A stretch of DNA of 64,000 nucleotides, from the NCBI GenBank assembly GCA_016721565.1, contig JADKHW010000003.1:62001-126000 (forward strand), read 5' to 3'. The notes under the pieces were generated by a model. It worked only from the letters and a program-made list of their open reading frames with translations, was not told where the DNA came from and made no database searches. The stretch is from a bacterium (GTDB taxonomy: Bacteria; Electryoneota; RPQS01). The position numbers and the translations under genes are program-made. Position 1 is the stretch's first letter. Every line of letters begins with the position of its first letter. Shown one piece after another: positions 33,870-44,165 of the stretch.

Positions 33870-35729
33870 TCGACCTCCTCAGAAGGCTCTTCAACGGGCT
33901 CCGCTTTCTTGGGTGGAGTCGGTACGTCCTGATCTTCTTCGGCTACGGCTTTCTTCTCGTATAATTCAGGATAGAGTTCACGGCGAATCAAATAGCGCAA
34001 AACTGCGCCGCCAACGGGACCACCTGCACCTGAACCGCTCTTTCCAAACTCAATCAGAGCACAGCACGCATACATCGGATTGTCAATCGGGCCATAGCAA
34101 ATGAACCAACCGTGGTCATCACCGTGCGAATTTTGCGCCGTGCCCGTCTTACCTGCGATTTTACAGCTGTCATCTTGTTGCCTGCGGGCTGTGCCAGACG
34201 AACCCCAGACAACTTGCTCCATTCCGTGTTGCGCATACTCAATGATGCTAAGCGGAACATCCGATCTGCCGGAATTTCAGGGTCGGCGCGCTTTTTTCAG
34301 AGTTCGGGTTCTCGGGTCGAAAATACCATCGACAAATACGGTTCTTTCCAAACGCCGTCATTGGCGATTGCTGCAGAAAACGCGCAGAGCTGGAGCGGTG
34401 TGGCGAGCATTTCGCCTTGACCGATTGATACTGAAACAAGAAATCCTGTGGACCAACCGTTTTCACCGTAGCGTTTGTCGTAATATTCGCGCGACGGTGC
34501 GAGTCCAGCAGCTTCGCTGGTTTGGTCGATTCCCGAAACGGAACCGAAATGAAAGCGTTTTAGCGCGCGGTTGATTCCGTCAACACCGAGCTGTAAACCA
34601 AGCTTGTAGTAGAACACGTCGCAACTTTGCGCGAGCGACTGCACAACATCAATATGACCGTGCCCACCTTTCTTCCAACACTTAAACGTGCGGTTGCCGT
34701 AAGTGAAACTGCCGGGACAAGAAACGCTAAAGGATGGAGTGATGACTCCACTGTTTAGACCCTCAATTAACATCGCGGGTTTAATCGTGGAGCCGGGCGG
34801 ATACATTGTTTGAACCGCACGGTTGAGCATCGGCTTGTTCGGATCGTTAAGCAAGGTTCGCCAATCGCTGGACGATATCGAACCAGCGAAGACATCAGGA
34901 TTGTAGGTCGGTGAACTGGCCAACACAACCACACCGCCCGTACGTACGTCCATCGCGACTACGGCCCCAATTTTGTCAACGAGCAACGATTCTGCAAGAA
35001 TTTGCGCATCGCGGTCCAACGTCGTCCAAAGCTCTTGGCCGGGAACAGGATCGATACGGCCTAACTCTTGACCTGTGTCAACCTCTTGGCCGTGAACATC
35101 AACGACGGAAAGTCTGCTACCTTTTTCACCGCGAAGGTCTTTGTCATAGAGCCGTTCGAGTCCGCGCTTGCCAACGAGATCACCTGATTCAAGGCCCGGG
35201 AACTTAGCGAATTCTTCATCAGCAATTTCGGCAACGTAGCCGATGGCGTGGGAGCGATACCGCCAGGATAAAATCGCTTCGGCTCAATTTCGAGATAGGA
35301 GCCGGGGATCTCATCGCGAGTCTCTTCAAAGCGCGCGAGCAGTGTGTATGGCAGGTCGCGACGCAATCGCTGCGGACGAAATGATGTGCGAAACGGCTTT
35401 AGAACCTTTTCACGAATCTCGGCAGGATCACCTGCAAGCGCAAAACCGATTTTCTCGACGGCCAAACTGTCTTTATAAAGATCACGCGGGATACCGTAGC
35501 ACGTATAGGACGGGCGATTGCTAACCAAAAGTGCTCCTCGACGGTCACGGATAACGCCGCGGGGTGCGAGCATTTCAACAAAGCGGATACGGTTATCTTC
35601 AGACTTCGCTCGAAATTCAGGGCCTTGCACAACTTGCAATTGTACGAGTCGATAGATCAAGAGGGCGAAAACGACTATTCCGACTCCGAGAAAACCTGCG
35701 TCTCGAAAGTTTTCGTTGCGTTGGCTCAT
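33866..35729 (-). CDS. mrdA: penicillin-binding protein 2 (elongasome transpeptidase), frameshifted
   Basis: About 620 codons in three pieces. N-terminal membrane anchor and dimerisation domain (35729 to about 35258), the main transpeptidase part (to 34297) with the SxxK nucleophile in PPGSTIKPAML and SCD in LAQSCDVFYYKLG, and the end (34260 to 33866) with KTGT in IAGKTGTAQN. Breaks lie near 35250 and within 34255-34300, the latter with a TGA and a frame change. The C-terminal tail is acidic and Pro-rich. Its place between mreD and rodA is standard, and mrdA is essential in rod-shaped bacteria, so errors are suspected. Confidence 0.88.
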
Positions 35730-36205
35730 CGAGATGCGTTGTCACGCTTGTGAAGCGGGGAAAGAAACCAGAGCACCGCAAGCCCTGTCGTCCAAAGCGC
35801 GGAAGGTACACCGCTCCACAGGAGTAAACTTAGGAACGGTAGCTCATTTGCTCGCGCAAGCAAGAGCATGCGCAAAACTTCAAGCAAGAGTCCGAAGAGA
35901 AAGACCAAGACAGTCCACGGCCACCAAAGACGGAACGGCGCACCTTCAGCAATGCGTGCGGAGAAAAATCCGGTAATGCTAAATGCAAAGCCCGACATGC
36001 CGAGCGGCAGTGAGCCGAGCGCATCAATTGCCAGGCCCAAAATGAAACCCGTTGCTGTTCCCCAGAGCGAACCGTATTGCATGCCGACATAAACGATAAA
36101 AGGCAGCAGGAACGACGGGCGTGCGTTGCCGATGGTTAAGAGCGGGCCAATTCCCGCTTGCAAAACGAGCAAGCTGAGCGCGGTGACCAGTGCTTTTACG
36201 CTCAT
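35726..36205 (-). CDS. mreD: rod shape-determining protein MreD
   Basis: 159-residue integral membrane protein with about five helices and the weakly conserved MreD pattern (ATGFILGLAIDALGSLPLGMSGFAFSITGFFSAR). Overlaps mreC and mrdA by 4 nt each. It links the cytoplasmic MreB filament to the wall-synthesis complex. Confidence 0.9.
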   Translation of the reverse strand: MSVKALVTALSLLVLQAGIGPLLTIGNARPSFLLPFIVYVGMQYGSLWGTATGFILGLAIDALGSLPLGMSGFAFSITGFFSARIAEGAPFRLWWPWTVLVFLFGLLLEVLRMLLLARANELPFLSLLLWSGVPSALWTTGLAVLWFLSPLHKRDNASR

Positions 36206-37041
36206 TGGTCACCCCCGATCGGGACATCATTCTGTCCAGCGTATTCATCAGGCCAACCAGTATCGGTGACCACGAACACATCTTCGACTGTACGTAGGTC
36301 AACAAACGGCTGAACCAGCCAGCTTTCTCCATATATAGAGATGACGGATGGAGCATCAGTAATAACGCCGACTCGCAGACCTTTGGGGAAAACGGAGCCT
36401 GCTCCAGACGTTAATACCAAATCACCTGATTTAATGTCAACACCCTGCGGCAATCCGGTTAACGTATAGCGATCTGGACCTGTCCAACGCAAGATTCCAC
36501 GCATGCGCGTTCGCTCCAGCATTACAGCGACGCCGTAACTGTTGCCGACGAGTGTTTGAATTAACGCGGTGTGATCAGTAACTTCGACAGTCTTGCCGAC
36601 CAAGCCTTGCGGCGTGATGACAGCGGCATGCAACGGCACTCCTGCGCTCCGACCCATATCAATGCGGAATTGCCCGCCAAGAGCCGGACCGACCGCGCTT
36701 ATCACCGACGCAGAAATCGTAGAGATGTTCGAACGTTCACGCAAACCGAGCAGTGCGCGGAGACGTTCATTTTCAAGCGCAGCATCGCGCAATTTGGCAT
36801 TCTCTTTACTTAACGCGACGGCATGTTGTTGCAGAATATCGTAGTCTGACCAGATGGAAAAGAGCCTGCGGACGATGTGCAACGGAGACGCGGCATAACC
36901 GACGACATCCGTAGCCGTTTCCTTAAGCTCGCGGACGCCGGGCTTGGGGCTGGTTAACAGCAACACCAAAGAGATCGCGGCGCACGAGAGAAAGACAATC
37001 CATTCAAGAGTACCGCTTGCCTGGCGGTTTCGCGCTGGCAT
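36202..37041 (-). CDS. mreC: rod shape-determining protein MreC
   Basis: 279 residues: a short cytoplasmic N-terminus, one membrane helix (WIVFLSCAAISLVLLL), a coiled coil (about 65-100) and a periplasmic beta-barrel pair with DMGRSAGVPLHAAVITPQGLVG and DLVLTSGAGSVFPKGLRVG. It bridges MreB and PBP2. It lies 6 nt after mreB. Confidence 0.95.
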   Translation of the reverse strand: MPARNRQASGTLEWIVFLSCAAISLVLLLTSPKPGVRELKETATDVVGYAASPLHIVRRLFSIWSDYDILQQHAVALSKENAKLRDAALENERLRALLGLRERSNISTISASVISAVGPALGGQFRIDMGRSAGVPLHAAVITPQGLVGKTVEVTDHTALIQTLVGNSYGVAVMLERTRMRGILRWTGPDRYTLTGLPQGVDIKSGDLVLTSGAGSVFPKGLRVGVITDAPSVISIYGESWLVQPFVDLRTVEDVFVVTDTGWPDEYAGQNDVPIGGDQ

Positions 37042-37047
37042 CGCAGA

Positions 37048-38070
37048 TTAATTAGGAAGAAGGACTCGGTGGTAGGTTTCCATATCGTCGAGAACTTTGC
37101 CCGTGCCACGGACGACGCACGTCAGCGGATCTTCCGCAAGGAATACGGGCAAGGACGTTTCTTCACGGAGGCGCACGTCGAGTCCGCGAATTAATGCGCC
37201 GCCGCCGGTCATGATGATACCGCGATCACGAATATCTGCGGCAAGTTCGGGCGGCGTTTTTTCGAGCGCATTCTTGACGGCATCGACAATTTGCGAAATC
37301 GGTTCTTCAATGGCGTCGCGAATCTCGATGGAGTTAATTTCGACAGCCTTGGGCACGCCCTCAACAAGGTCTCGGCCTTTGGCCACAATGGACAACTCTT
37401 GTTCGAGCTTGGCGGCCGAACCGATACGAGTCTTGATCTCCTCTGCGGTACGCTCACCGATCAACAAGTTGTAGTTGCGGCGCATGAATTGGATGATAGC
37501 TTCGTCAAGCTCATCACCGCCAACACGGATAGAGGTATCGGTAATGATTCCCGAAAGAGCGATGACAGCAATTTCCGTCGTACCACCGCCGATATCAATA
37601 ACCATATTACCGATGGGATCCAAAACGGGCAGACCGACGCCAAGCGCGGCGGCCATAGGTTCAGCGATCAAAAAGACCTCACGTGCACCGGCGTGCTCGG
37701 CAGAGTCTCTAATAATACGTTTTTCGGATTTTGTCACACCTGACGGCACGCAGACGATGACGCGCGGGCGCAGCAAGCGGTTGGTTTGCGCCTTGCGAAT
37801 CAGCGCGCGAATCATGATTTCGGCAACCTCGTCGTCGTCGATCACACCGTCGCGCATGGGGCGAATGACTTCAAGATCGCGGTGGGTCTTGCCGAGCATT
37901 TCGCGGGCTTCATTCCCGATGGCGATGACTTTGCGGTCGCTTTTGCGGATGGCGACCATGGACGGTTCACGCACGAGAATTCCCTTGCCTTTAACAAAGA
38001 CAAGCGTGTTTCGCGTGCCGAGATCGATTGCAATTTCGTTGGAGAAAAATCCCGAAAGGGAAAAGGACAT
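37048..38070 (-). CDS. mreB: rod shape-determining actin homologue MreB
   Basis: 340 residues, full-length actin fold. Phosphate-1 loop IDLGTRNTLVFVKGKG, phosphate-2 loop VIDIGGGTTEIAVIALSG and the adenosine motif MTGGGALIRGLD are intact. It forms membrane-bound filaments that direct lateral wall synthesis and heads the mreBCD-mrdA-rodA cluster. Confidence 0.97.
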   Translation of the reverse strand: MSFSLSGFFSNEIAIDLGTRNTLVFVKGKGILVREPSMVAIRKSDRKVIAIGNEAREMLGKTHRDLEVIRPMRDGVIDDDEVAEIMIRALIRKAQTNRLLRPRVIVCVPSGVTKSEKRIIRDSAEHAGAREVFLIAEPMAAALGVGLPVLDPIGNMVIDIGGGTTEIAVIALSGIITDTSIRVGGDELDEAIIQFMRRNYNLLIGERTAEEIKTRIGSAAKLEQELSIVAKGRDLVEGVPKAVEINSIEIRDAIEEPISQIVDAVKNALEKTPPELAADIRDRGIIMTGGGALIRGLDVRLREETSLPVFLAEDPLTCVVRGTGKVLDDMETYHRVLLPN

Positions 38071-38103
38071 ATGCTCCTCGATTATAAGGAAGTAAAGAGA
38101 GGT

Positions 38104-38445
38104 TTAACCCTCGTCTGAAAGAACGATACCTGTGGCGAGGTTGGGTGGGTTAATGCCACGTTTCTTTTCTTCGGCCCAAAGGTAGTCAAGAATCATCGGA
38201 ATTTCTTCCGTGTCAACTTGAACGTAGACCGAATAGTAAGCGCCCCACGAGCAGATCATCTTTTGATTCTGCGCAGCGGCAATAGCTTCAGCAAGCGACG
38301 GGAGTTTGCGCGTCATGCGTCCGATTATGGCGTAGATCGCACCCGTGACGTCGCGCTTAACGATGTAGTTTTTGCCCATGTAGCGCACGCGTGACGGCGG
38401 ACGTACATAGAGCGGTTGTTTGAGGTTTTTGGGCCAGTTGCTCAT
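38104..38445 (-). CDS. hypothetical protein (113 aa)
   Basis: Small soluble protein, not recognised. It contains YVRPPSRVRYMGKNYIVKRDVTG near the start and VYVQVDTEEIPMILDYLWAEEKKRG near the end. No signal peptide, membrane segment, Cys cluster or repeat is visible. It lies between purH (9 nt) and mreB (33 nt) on the same strand, and the intact frame and spacing support a real gene. Confidence 0.7.
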   Translation of the reverse strand: MSNWPKNLKQPLYVRPPSRVRYMGKNYIVKRDVTGAIYAIIGRMTRKLPSLAEAIAAAQNQKMICSWGAYYSVYVQVDTEEIPMILDYLWAEEKKRGINPPNLATGIVLSDEG

Positions 38446-38454
38446 GGGATCATC

Positions 38455-39993
38455 TCAATGTTTGAAGTGCCGGCGACCGGTAAAAAGCATGGCGATATTG
38501 TGTTCATTTGCGGCGTCTATGACTTCATCGTCACGAACGGACCCACCGGGTTGAACCACGGCGGTTGCTCCGGCTTGAGCAATGAAGTCCAAGCCGTCGC
38601 GGAAGGGGAAGAAAGCGTCGGAAGCGCAGACCGACCCGCGCAGTGAAATTGAAGAGGCCTCAGCTTTCAAAACAGCAAATCGAGCAGAATCAACGCGCGA
38701 CATTTGCCCGGCACCGATTCCGAGCGTGCCGTTCCGTGATGCAAACACGATTGCATTCGAGCGGACGTGCTTGCAAACGATCCAGCCAAGATGCATGGCG
38801 GCAAGTTCTTCAGGAGTCGGCTGGCGCTTGGTGACAACTTTGGCGTCCGCCCACTCGGGGAATCCTGTGTCTTTGTCTTGCAGTAGATAGCCGCCCCAGA
38901 TCGCTCGAAGTTCCGTTGAGGCACCGCGCGCTTGCAATGATTGTGGGTCGAACGAGATCAAGCGCAGCGATTTCTTTTTCGCAAGAATCTCACGGGCACC
39001 GTCAGTAAAGGAAGGCGCAAGAATTATCTCAAGAAAGATATCAGATAGGATGCTAGCTGAATCCTCATCTAACGGGCGATTGAGCGCAACAATACCGCCG
39101 AATGCCGAAACGGGATCGGTGAGCAATGCGGTAGTAATCGCATGCGCGGGGGTGTCGCCGAGGCCAACTCCGCAGGGCGTGACGTGCTTAATGATAACAC
39201 AAGCGCAGTCAGTGAATTCACCCAATAAGGTTAACGCACCGTCGGCATCGAGCAAATTATTGTATGAGAGTTGCTTGCCTGAGAGCTTATCAGAGGCAAC
39301 TAAACCTTCAGAGTGCGCGTGGAGCGGGGCATAGAGCGCGGCTTGTTGGTGCGGATTTTCGCCGTAGCGCAGTGCACGCGACTTGTGCAACGCGAGCGCG
39401 TGAAAATCACCGGGATTTAGCCAATTGGCAATTGCTCCGTCGTACGCAACGAGTTCCATGAATGCGTGTCGACCCATTTTATCCGCAAGTTCTTCACTAA
39501 CGGAACCGTTGCCAGTATTGAACTCGTTGATGAACTCGGCATATTGCCCGGTGTTGGTCAATACAACTACGTGCTTTCGATTCTTGACCGCGGCACGCAC
39601 CATCGAAGGCCCACCGACGTCGATATTCTCGTTGGTTTCTTCGTTAGACTTGCCTTGCGCGAGCGTTTGCGCGAAGGGATAGAAGTTCACGACAAGCAGA
39701 TCAATCGGATCGAGACCGAGGCGCTTCATATCTTCCATATCCCCAACATGATCTCGGCGCGCCAACATGCCGCCATGAATGCGTGGGTGAAGAGTCTTGA
39801 TACGGCCTTCCATGGCCTCAGGATGGCCCGTGAAATCGGCAACTTCGGTGACGGGGATGCCCGCATTAACGATAGCTTTAGCTGTACCACCGGAAGCGAC
39901 AAGTTCTACCTTGCTATCATGAAGGGCGCGGGCGAGATCGATAAGACCAGTTTTATCGCTGACAGAAAGCAGTGCGCGGCGGATTTGAATCAT
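38455..39993 (-). CDS. purH: bifunctional AICAR formyltransferase/IMP cyclohydrolase
   Basis: 512 residues. The N-terminal cyclohydrolase has ALLSVSDKTGLIDLARAL and MEGRIKTLHPRIHGGMLARR. The transformylase has ALRYGENPHQQAALY, CVIIKHVTPCGVGLG and VVQPGGSVRDDEVIDAANEHNIAMLFTGRRHF-type C-terminus. It performs the last two steps of IMP synthesis. purN lies immediately upstream, forming a purine pair. Confidence 0.97.
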   Translation of the reverse strand: MIQIRRALLSVSDKTGLIDLARALHDSKVELVASGGTAKAIVNAGIPVTEVADFTGHPEAMEGRIKTLHPRIHGGMLARRDHVGDMEDMKRLGLDPIDLLVVNFYPFAQTLAQGKSNEETNENIDVGGPSMVRAAVKNRKHVVVLTNTGQYAEFINEFNTGNGSVSEELADKMGRHAFMELVAYDGAIANWLNPGDFHALALHKSRALRYGENPHQQAALYAPLHAHSEGLVASDKLSGKQLSYNNLLDADGALTLLGEFTDCACVIIKHVTPCGVGLGDTPAHAITTALLTDPVSAFGGIVALNRPLDEDSASILSDIFLEIILAPSFTDGAREILAKKKSLRLISFDPQSLQARGASTELRAIWGGYLLQDKDTGFPEWADAKVVTKRQPTPEELAAMHLGWIVCKHVRSNAIVFASRNGTLGIGAGQMSRVDSARFAVLKAEASSISLRGSVCASDAFFPFRDGLDFIAQAGATAVVQPGGSVRDDEVIDAANEHNIAMLFTGRRHFKH

Positions 39994-40002
39994 TGATGAG
40001 TT

Positions 40003-40619
40003 TTAGGGTAGCAGAGTTACTGTGCGGCCTTCTATAGTGTAGCGGCCTTTTGCAATAATGCGCAAGGCTCCAACATAAAGGGATTTTTCAATATTTTGCA
40101 CGCGTGCGGCCAGCGTGTCGGGCGTGTCGTCCGGCTTGACCATCACGGCTTGCTGCGCGATAATGGGACCATGATCATACTCTTCATCGACGAAGTGCAC
40201 AGTCGCACCGGTGATCTTGGAACCGTAGGCCAGCACCGCTTCATGAACATGATGTCCATACATACCTTTCCGCCAAACGCGGGTAGCAACGCCGGATGAA
40301 TATTCACAATTCGATGACGATAGGCAGCGACGACTTGTGGCGGAACGAGTTCCATGTACCCGCAAAGAAAGATGAAGTCGCAGTTGTGCTCTTGCAGAAC
40401 GGCAAGCAACGCTTCGCCGTGCTCGCTTGTATTCAAGTAGGCTTTGCGCGAAACTACCTCGGCAGTCACTCCGAGATTTCCGGCGCGTTCGAGAGCAAGT
40501 GCTTTGCGATTGGAACACACCAAAAGTGCGGGATCCGCAGGCAGGTTTTCCAATCGAATAGATTCAACAAGATGTTGAAACGTTGAGCCGTTGCCGGAGG
40601 CAAAGAATGCTACACGCAT
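40003..40619 (-). CDS. purN: phosphoribosylglycinamide formyltransferase, frameshifted
   Basis: About 205 codons in two frames. The first (40619 to about 40270) has VAFFASGNGSTFQHLVESI and the catalytic NIHPALLPAFGG. The second has HEAVLAYGSKITGATVHFVDEEYDHGPIIAQQ with the catalytic Asp. Reading the AAA run at 40267-40269 as AAAA joins them as FGGKGMYGHHVHEAV. It formylates GAR using 10-formyl-THF. One base from error in a homopolymer is the simplest cause. Confidence 0.88.
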
Positions 40620-40622
40620 GCT

Positions 40623-41564
40623 TCAGATATCAGAATCAAACGGTGAAATTGCGTACGAAAGGGCAAACTGATCGCGGGCGATGCTTAGGCGCATGGGCGA
40701 ACCAACAGGGAGCGTCATGCGTGTAGCACCATGACCGTAGGGGAAACCAGTGATGATTGGATAGCTTGTACCATGCGTGGCATCGAGCAGGCTCTGTTTG
40801 AGTAATTCGTTGTTGCCCTGCGCCTCATCCCCGCTCCATCCAAAATCGCCGACAACAAGCGCCGCAAGATTTTGTAGGATACCGGCGTTGCGTAAGTGGA
40901 AGAGCAAACGATCGACTCGATAGGGCGGCTCGGCAATGTCTTCAATCACGAGAATCACTCCACGCAAATCCGGCATCCACGGTGTACCCAAGAGTGTGGT
41001 TATCATTGTGAGATTGCCGGGCATGAGTGGAGCAATAATCTCACGCGCACCGGAACGCAACAGCTGAAGGTCTGAATTGGGAAAACTGTTCAACCAATTG
41101 TCCGGAGATGTACCTGCGAGAATCTGTAATGCGAATTCGCGCGTCTCTTGAGTCAATTGGTCATCAAACTCAATTGCGAGCGGACCACTGAACGAGGTCA
41201 CACGATGCTTGCCCCAGAGCGCCCATTGCAAAGCCGTCAGGTCAGAGAAGCCGAGAAACGGTTTGTCCGAACTTGCAATCAGTTCAAGATTCAGGGTTGA
41301 CAACAGTCTTGACGTACCCACTCCTCCGCGAGCACACCAAACGGTATCCACTTCGGGGTCATTGAACAGCGATTCTAATTCCTCTTTGCGAATTTCATCC
41401 GTTGCAGAAAGAAATCCGTGTTTACCATAAACACTTGGCGTCAATTTGAGTTTGAAACCAAGCGAGCTGATGCGCGCAATAGCGCGCTCAAGGACGTCCA
41501 CCCGAACGGCGCCTGCAGGGGCACAGATTCCAATTGTAGCATCGGGCGAGATCGGTTTCAGCAC
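40623..41564 (-). CDS. ldcA: LD-carboxypeptidase (S66 family)
   Basis: 313 residues. The S66 triad is visible: Ser in FLGFSDLTALQWAL, Glu in VILVIEDIAEPPYRVDR and His in FPYGHGATRMTLPVG. WCARGGVGTSRLL is the oxyanion-side segment. It removes the terminal D-Ala from tetrapeptides in cytoplasmic murein recycling. A microcin-C immunity (MccF) role is the alternative within this family. Confidence 0.92.
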   Translation of the reverse strand: MLKPISPDATIGICAPAGAVRVDVLERAIARISSLGFKLKLTPSVYGKHGFLSATDEIRKEELESLFNDPEVDTVWCARGGVGTSRLLSTLNLELIASSDKPFLGFSDLTALQWALWGKHRVTSFSGPLAIEFDDQLTQETREFALQILAGTSPDNWLNSFPNSDLQLLRSGAREIIAPLMPGNLTMITTLLGTPWMPDLRGVILVIEDIAEPPYRVDRLLFHLRNAGILQNLAALVVGDFGWSGDEAQGNNELLKQSLLDATHGTSYPIITGFPYGHGATRMTLPVGSPMRLSIARDQFALSYAISPFDSDI

Positions 41565-41568
41565 AACG

Positions 41569-42810
41569 TTAGTAGCCCCACTGCGGCCCGGCTAAAGTAT
41601 AATCACCGAAGCCCGTGTAATCTACGAAGACAAAGCGGCGGTTCAGGTTGTGATAGTACCAGATCTCATAGGGGCGCGAACCTGATTCAAAGGGATGACG
41701 CTCGATATCAGTCGGCTCTCCATACATTATGTAAATGCGGCCGCGATCCGTTTCCCATCCGGGGCGATGCGTCGAATACTTTTCATCGGAGTATTGCACT
41801 CGGAAATAATACTCTTCCATCAATTCGTTCCGCTGTGTCTCTGGGGAGGGATCGCGTTTCTTCCAAAACTCGCGAAAAAGTTGCGCACGAGCGGTTACTG
41901 CGGGCCCGCGCAAACGACGATTTTCTTCGGCGGTCGCAATGTACTTCACTTGTCGAATTGCTTGTCCAAGATCAGAAATCGAGGCGGGGACACCGGGGAT
42001 ATTCACCATGAAGGTCACGTCTCGTGCCTCGCGACGGCCAAATCCTATCGCTTCAAATGTAACCTTGTACTCTTGAACAGGCAAGTTTTTCATCACGACT
42101 GAGTATTCGAGATGTTGTACAGTACCTGTCGGGAATATCTTCTCGGATTGCGTCACAACGGGCTTCTTGTCCTCGCCGGAAACGGTCCACGAAATCAACA
42201 AAGTGTCCTTCGCGACTGAAACCAAGTCGATGGCGACGAGAGCAGGTTCTTCACGGTTCGAGAAATTCTCGATGACACGCGGAGTGTTCGGCTCGTTCAG
42301 CAAGGAGTCACGATCGAGCCAGTAAAGATCAGACACCGACAATAAAGAATCCATCAAGGCAGCGGATGCCTCTCCGCTCCAACGCGACTTACGTTTCGTC
42401 TCGCGATCCGTGATGACCACTGAGACTTTGAAATCGCCCGGCTTAACGTAAAATTCTTCAGTGCGGACAGCGTTCAGCATGCGGCTGTTTGTCTCTTTGA
42501 ACTCCTTGGTCAGAACCTCAATATCCACGCTGCGTTCGGCAGCAAGCTTGCCTTCGTTGTCTATCAATGTAAACGCTGCTTCAATACGCGCTGCAAATCC
42601 GTCTTGTTGGCCGCGAACGAAAGTCAAGTTGTCATAAGGAACGGACAGAGCGACGAAGATAAGTGCGCTATCCGCTTTGCTCGACAAGCGCTGACCGCTG
42701 CGGCAACGAAAACCGCGAGACTCTGGCGTGTCATCGCGCGGGCGTTGTGCGGCGGCAATTGAGACTAACAGAGTTAGTGCGACAAGACAGGCAGTGCAAA
42801 GCTTCCGCAT
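41569..42810 (-). CDS. GWxTD-domain exported protein
   Basis: 413 residues with a signal peptide (ACLVALTLLVSIAAA). The N-terminal half is beta-rich. The C-terminal 110 residues form the GWxTD domain: RPGWETDRGRIYIMYGEPTDIERHPF and YEIWYYHNLNRRFVFVD. This domain of unknown function is characteristic of FCB-group bacteria. Its start overlaps the end of rimO by 37 nt. Confidence 0.9.
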   Translation of the reverse strand: MRKLCTACLVALTLLVSIAAAQRPRDDTPESRGFRCRSGQRLSSKADSALIFVALSVPYDNLTFVRGQQDGFAARIEAAFTLIDNEGKLAAERSVDIEVLTKEFKETNSRMLNAVRTEEFYVKPGDFKVSVVITDRETKRKSRWSGEASAALMDSLLSVSDLYWLDRDSLLNEPNTPRVIENFSNREEPALVAIDLVSVAKDTLLISWTVSGEDKKPVVTQSEKIFPTGTVQHLEYSVVMKNLPVQEYKVTFEAIGFGRREARDVTFMVNIPGVPASISDLGQAIRQVKYIATAEENRRLRGPAVTARAQLFREFWKKRDPSPETQRNELMEEYYFRVQYSDEKYSTHRPGWETDRGRIYIMYGEPTDIERHPFESGSRPYEIWYYHNLNRRFVFVDYTGFGDYTLAGPQWGY

Positions 42811-44165
42811 GAATCACTCCGTTGCAGATTATCCGAATGAACGGGAACAGCGTCCAATTGATATGCCGCGGCTCCAGTAACTTTCACAAGGTGCATGATA
42901 CCCGGAGACAATGTGCCGCGCACGCGCACGAGGGCATCAATATCAGGAGCGTCCCACGCGCTTCTGCCCCATGATGCGTCACGCACATTACGCTCGATCA
43001 ATACGGGAATTGTCGCATCAATCAGCGTTTTATGGCGGCTCAGGCAAATTTGTTTTTGCAATTTCATCAACCGATCCAAGCGGTCGAGAGCCACACCCTC
43101 TTCGACACGACCGGGCAGATCGGCTCCTGCTGTACCGACTTGCGGTGAGTAGGTGAATACTCCTGCTCGCTCGAACTGAACCTCTTCCATGAAGCGGTAG
43201 AGTTCTTCAAAATCCTGATCCGTTTCGCCGGGAAAGCCTACCAGAACAGTTGTGCGCACGCACACATTATCGCGGCCGTCACGAAAGGCATCAATGGACT
43301 CCTTCATTTTCGCGGCGGTGGTTTTGCGATTCATGAGTTTCAGCATGCGGTCGGAAGCGTGTTCAATGGGAAAATCGAGATACGGAGCAAGCTTGGGAAC
43401 GCGCGCGAGTTCGGTCATAAATTTCGGAGGAGCAGACGGCGGATGAGCATAAAGAATGCGAATCCACTCGATGCCATCAATCTCGGAGAGTTGATTGCAT
43501 AACTCCACAAGCATACGCTTACGGTAGATATCTACGCCGTAGCTGGTGCTCTCTTGCGCAATAATCAAAATCTCTTTGACGCCTGTGCGTGCGAGCAGAT
43601 TGGCCTCTTGCACAAGCTTTTCTATGGGTTCGCTGCGATACAATCCGCGCATCTGCGGAATTGCGCAGAACGCACAGGCGTGCGAACAGCCGTCGGAAAT
43701 ACGCAAATACGCAGAACCGGGACCGGCTTTGCCGCTGTACATCGTGACATTCGGAGACTCCATAACGCTGAGCGGATTTGCACCTAAAGCAGAGAGCATG
43801 CTTGACCACTCGCCAATGCCGAAGATGCCGTCCAGTTCAGGAAGCTCCGCTCGAATCTCGGGGCCGTCACGCTGTGTAAGGCAACCCATTGCATAGACAC
43901 GGCGTCCGTGCTTGGCCTGCTTCCAGCGCACGGCTTCCAACATGACCTGAATAGACTCCACTTTTGCGTCGTCAATGAAGCCGCATGTGTTCACCACAAC
44001 GACGTCAGCTTGCGATTCGCGTGCTACGCACTCGAAGCCGCCTTGCTTCAATAGGCCCGCAAGCGTGTCGCTGTCAACGGCATTTTTTGCACAGCCAAGA
44101 GTTTGAATCATGACGCGCGGAGGGCGCAGGTCGGCGGCGCAGTGTCGTTTCATTGCCACAGGCAC
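42774..44165 (-). CDS. rimO: ribosomal protein S12 methylthiotransferase RimO
   Basis: 463 residues. N-terminal MTTase domain with TLGCAKNAVDSDTLAG and NTCGFIDDAKVES, a radical-SAM core with SDGCSHACAFCAIPQMRG (CxxxCxxC for the second 4Fe-4S cluster), and a C-terminal TRAM-type segment. It methylthiolates Asp of S12. The start overlaps dnaE by 16 nt. The ATG four codons in is an equally plausible start. Confidence 0.95.
   Translation of the reverse strand: MPVAMKRHCAADLRPPRVMIQTLGCAKNAVDSDTLAGLLKQGGFECVARESQADVVVVNTCGFIDDAKVESIQVMLEAVRWKQAKHGRRVYAMGCLTQRDGPEIRAELPELDGIFGIGEWSSMLSALGANPLSVMESPNVTMYSGKAGPGSAYLRISDGCSHACAFCAIPQMRGLYRSEPIEKLVQEANLLARTGVKEILIIAQESTSYGVDIYRKRMLVELCNQLSEIDGIEWIRILYAHPPSAPPKFMTELARVPKLAPYLDFPIEHASDRMLKLMNRKTTAAKMKESIDAFRDGRDNVCVRTTVLVGFPGETDQDFEELYRFMEEVQFERAGVFTYSPQVGTAGADLPGRVEEGVALDRLDRLMKLQKQICLSRHKTLIDATIPVLIERNVRDASWGRSAWDAPDIDALVRVRGTLSPGIMHLVKVTGAAAYQLDAVPVHSDNLQRSDSCGSFALPVLSH

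Noticed and set aside
35019..35061. Extra frame break in mrdA between 35019 and 35061
   Set aside because: The frame is open and coherent from about 35258 through 34300 (for example LSVVDVHGQEVDTGQELG); only the apparent start at a TTG suggested a gap.
42774..42810. rimO and GWxTD overlap as another frameshift artefact
   Set aside because: Both proteins have complete, plausible ends (RimO TRAM end, GWxTD signal peptide), so a 37-nt overlap is accepted.
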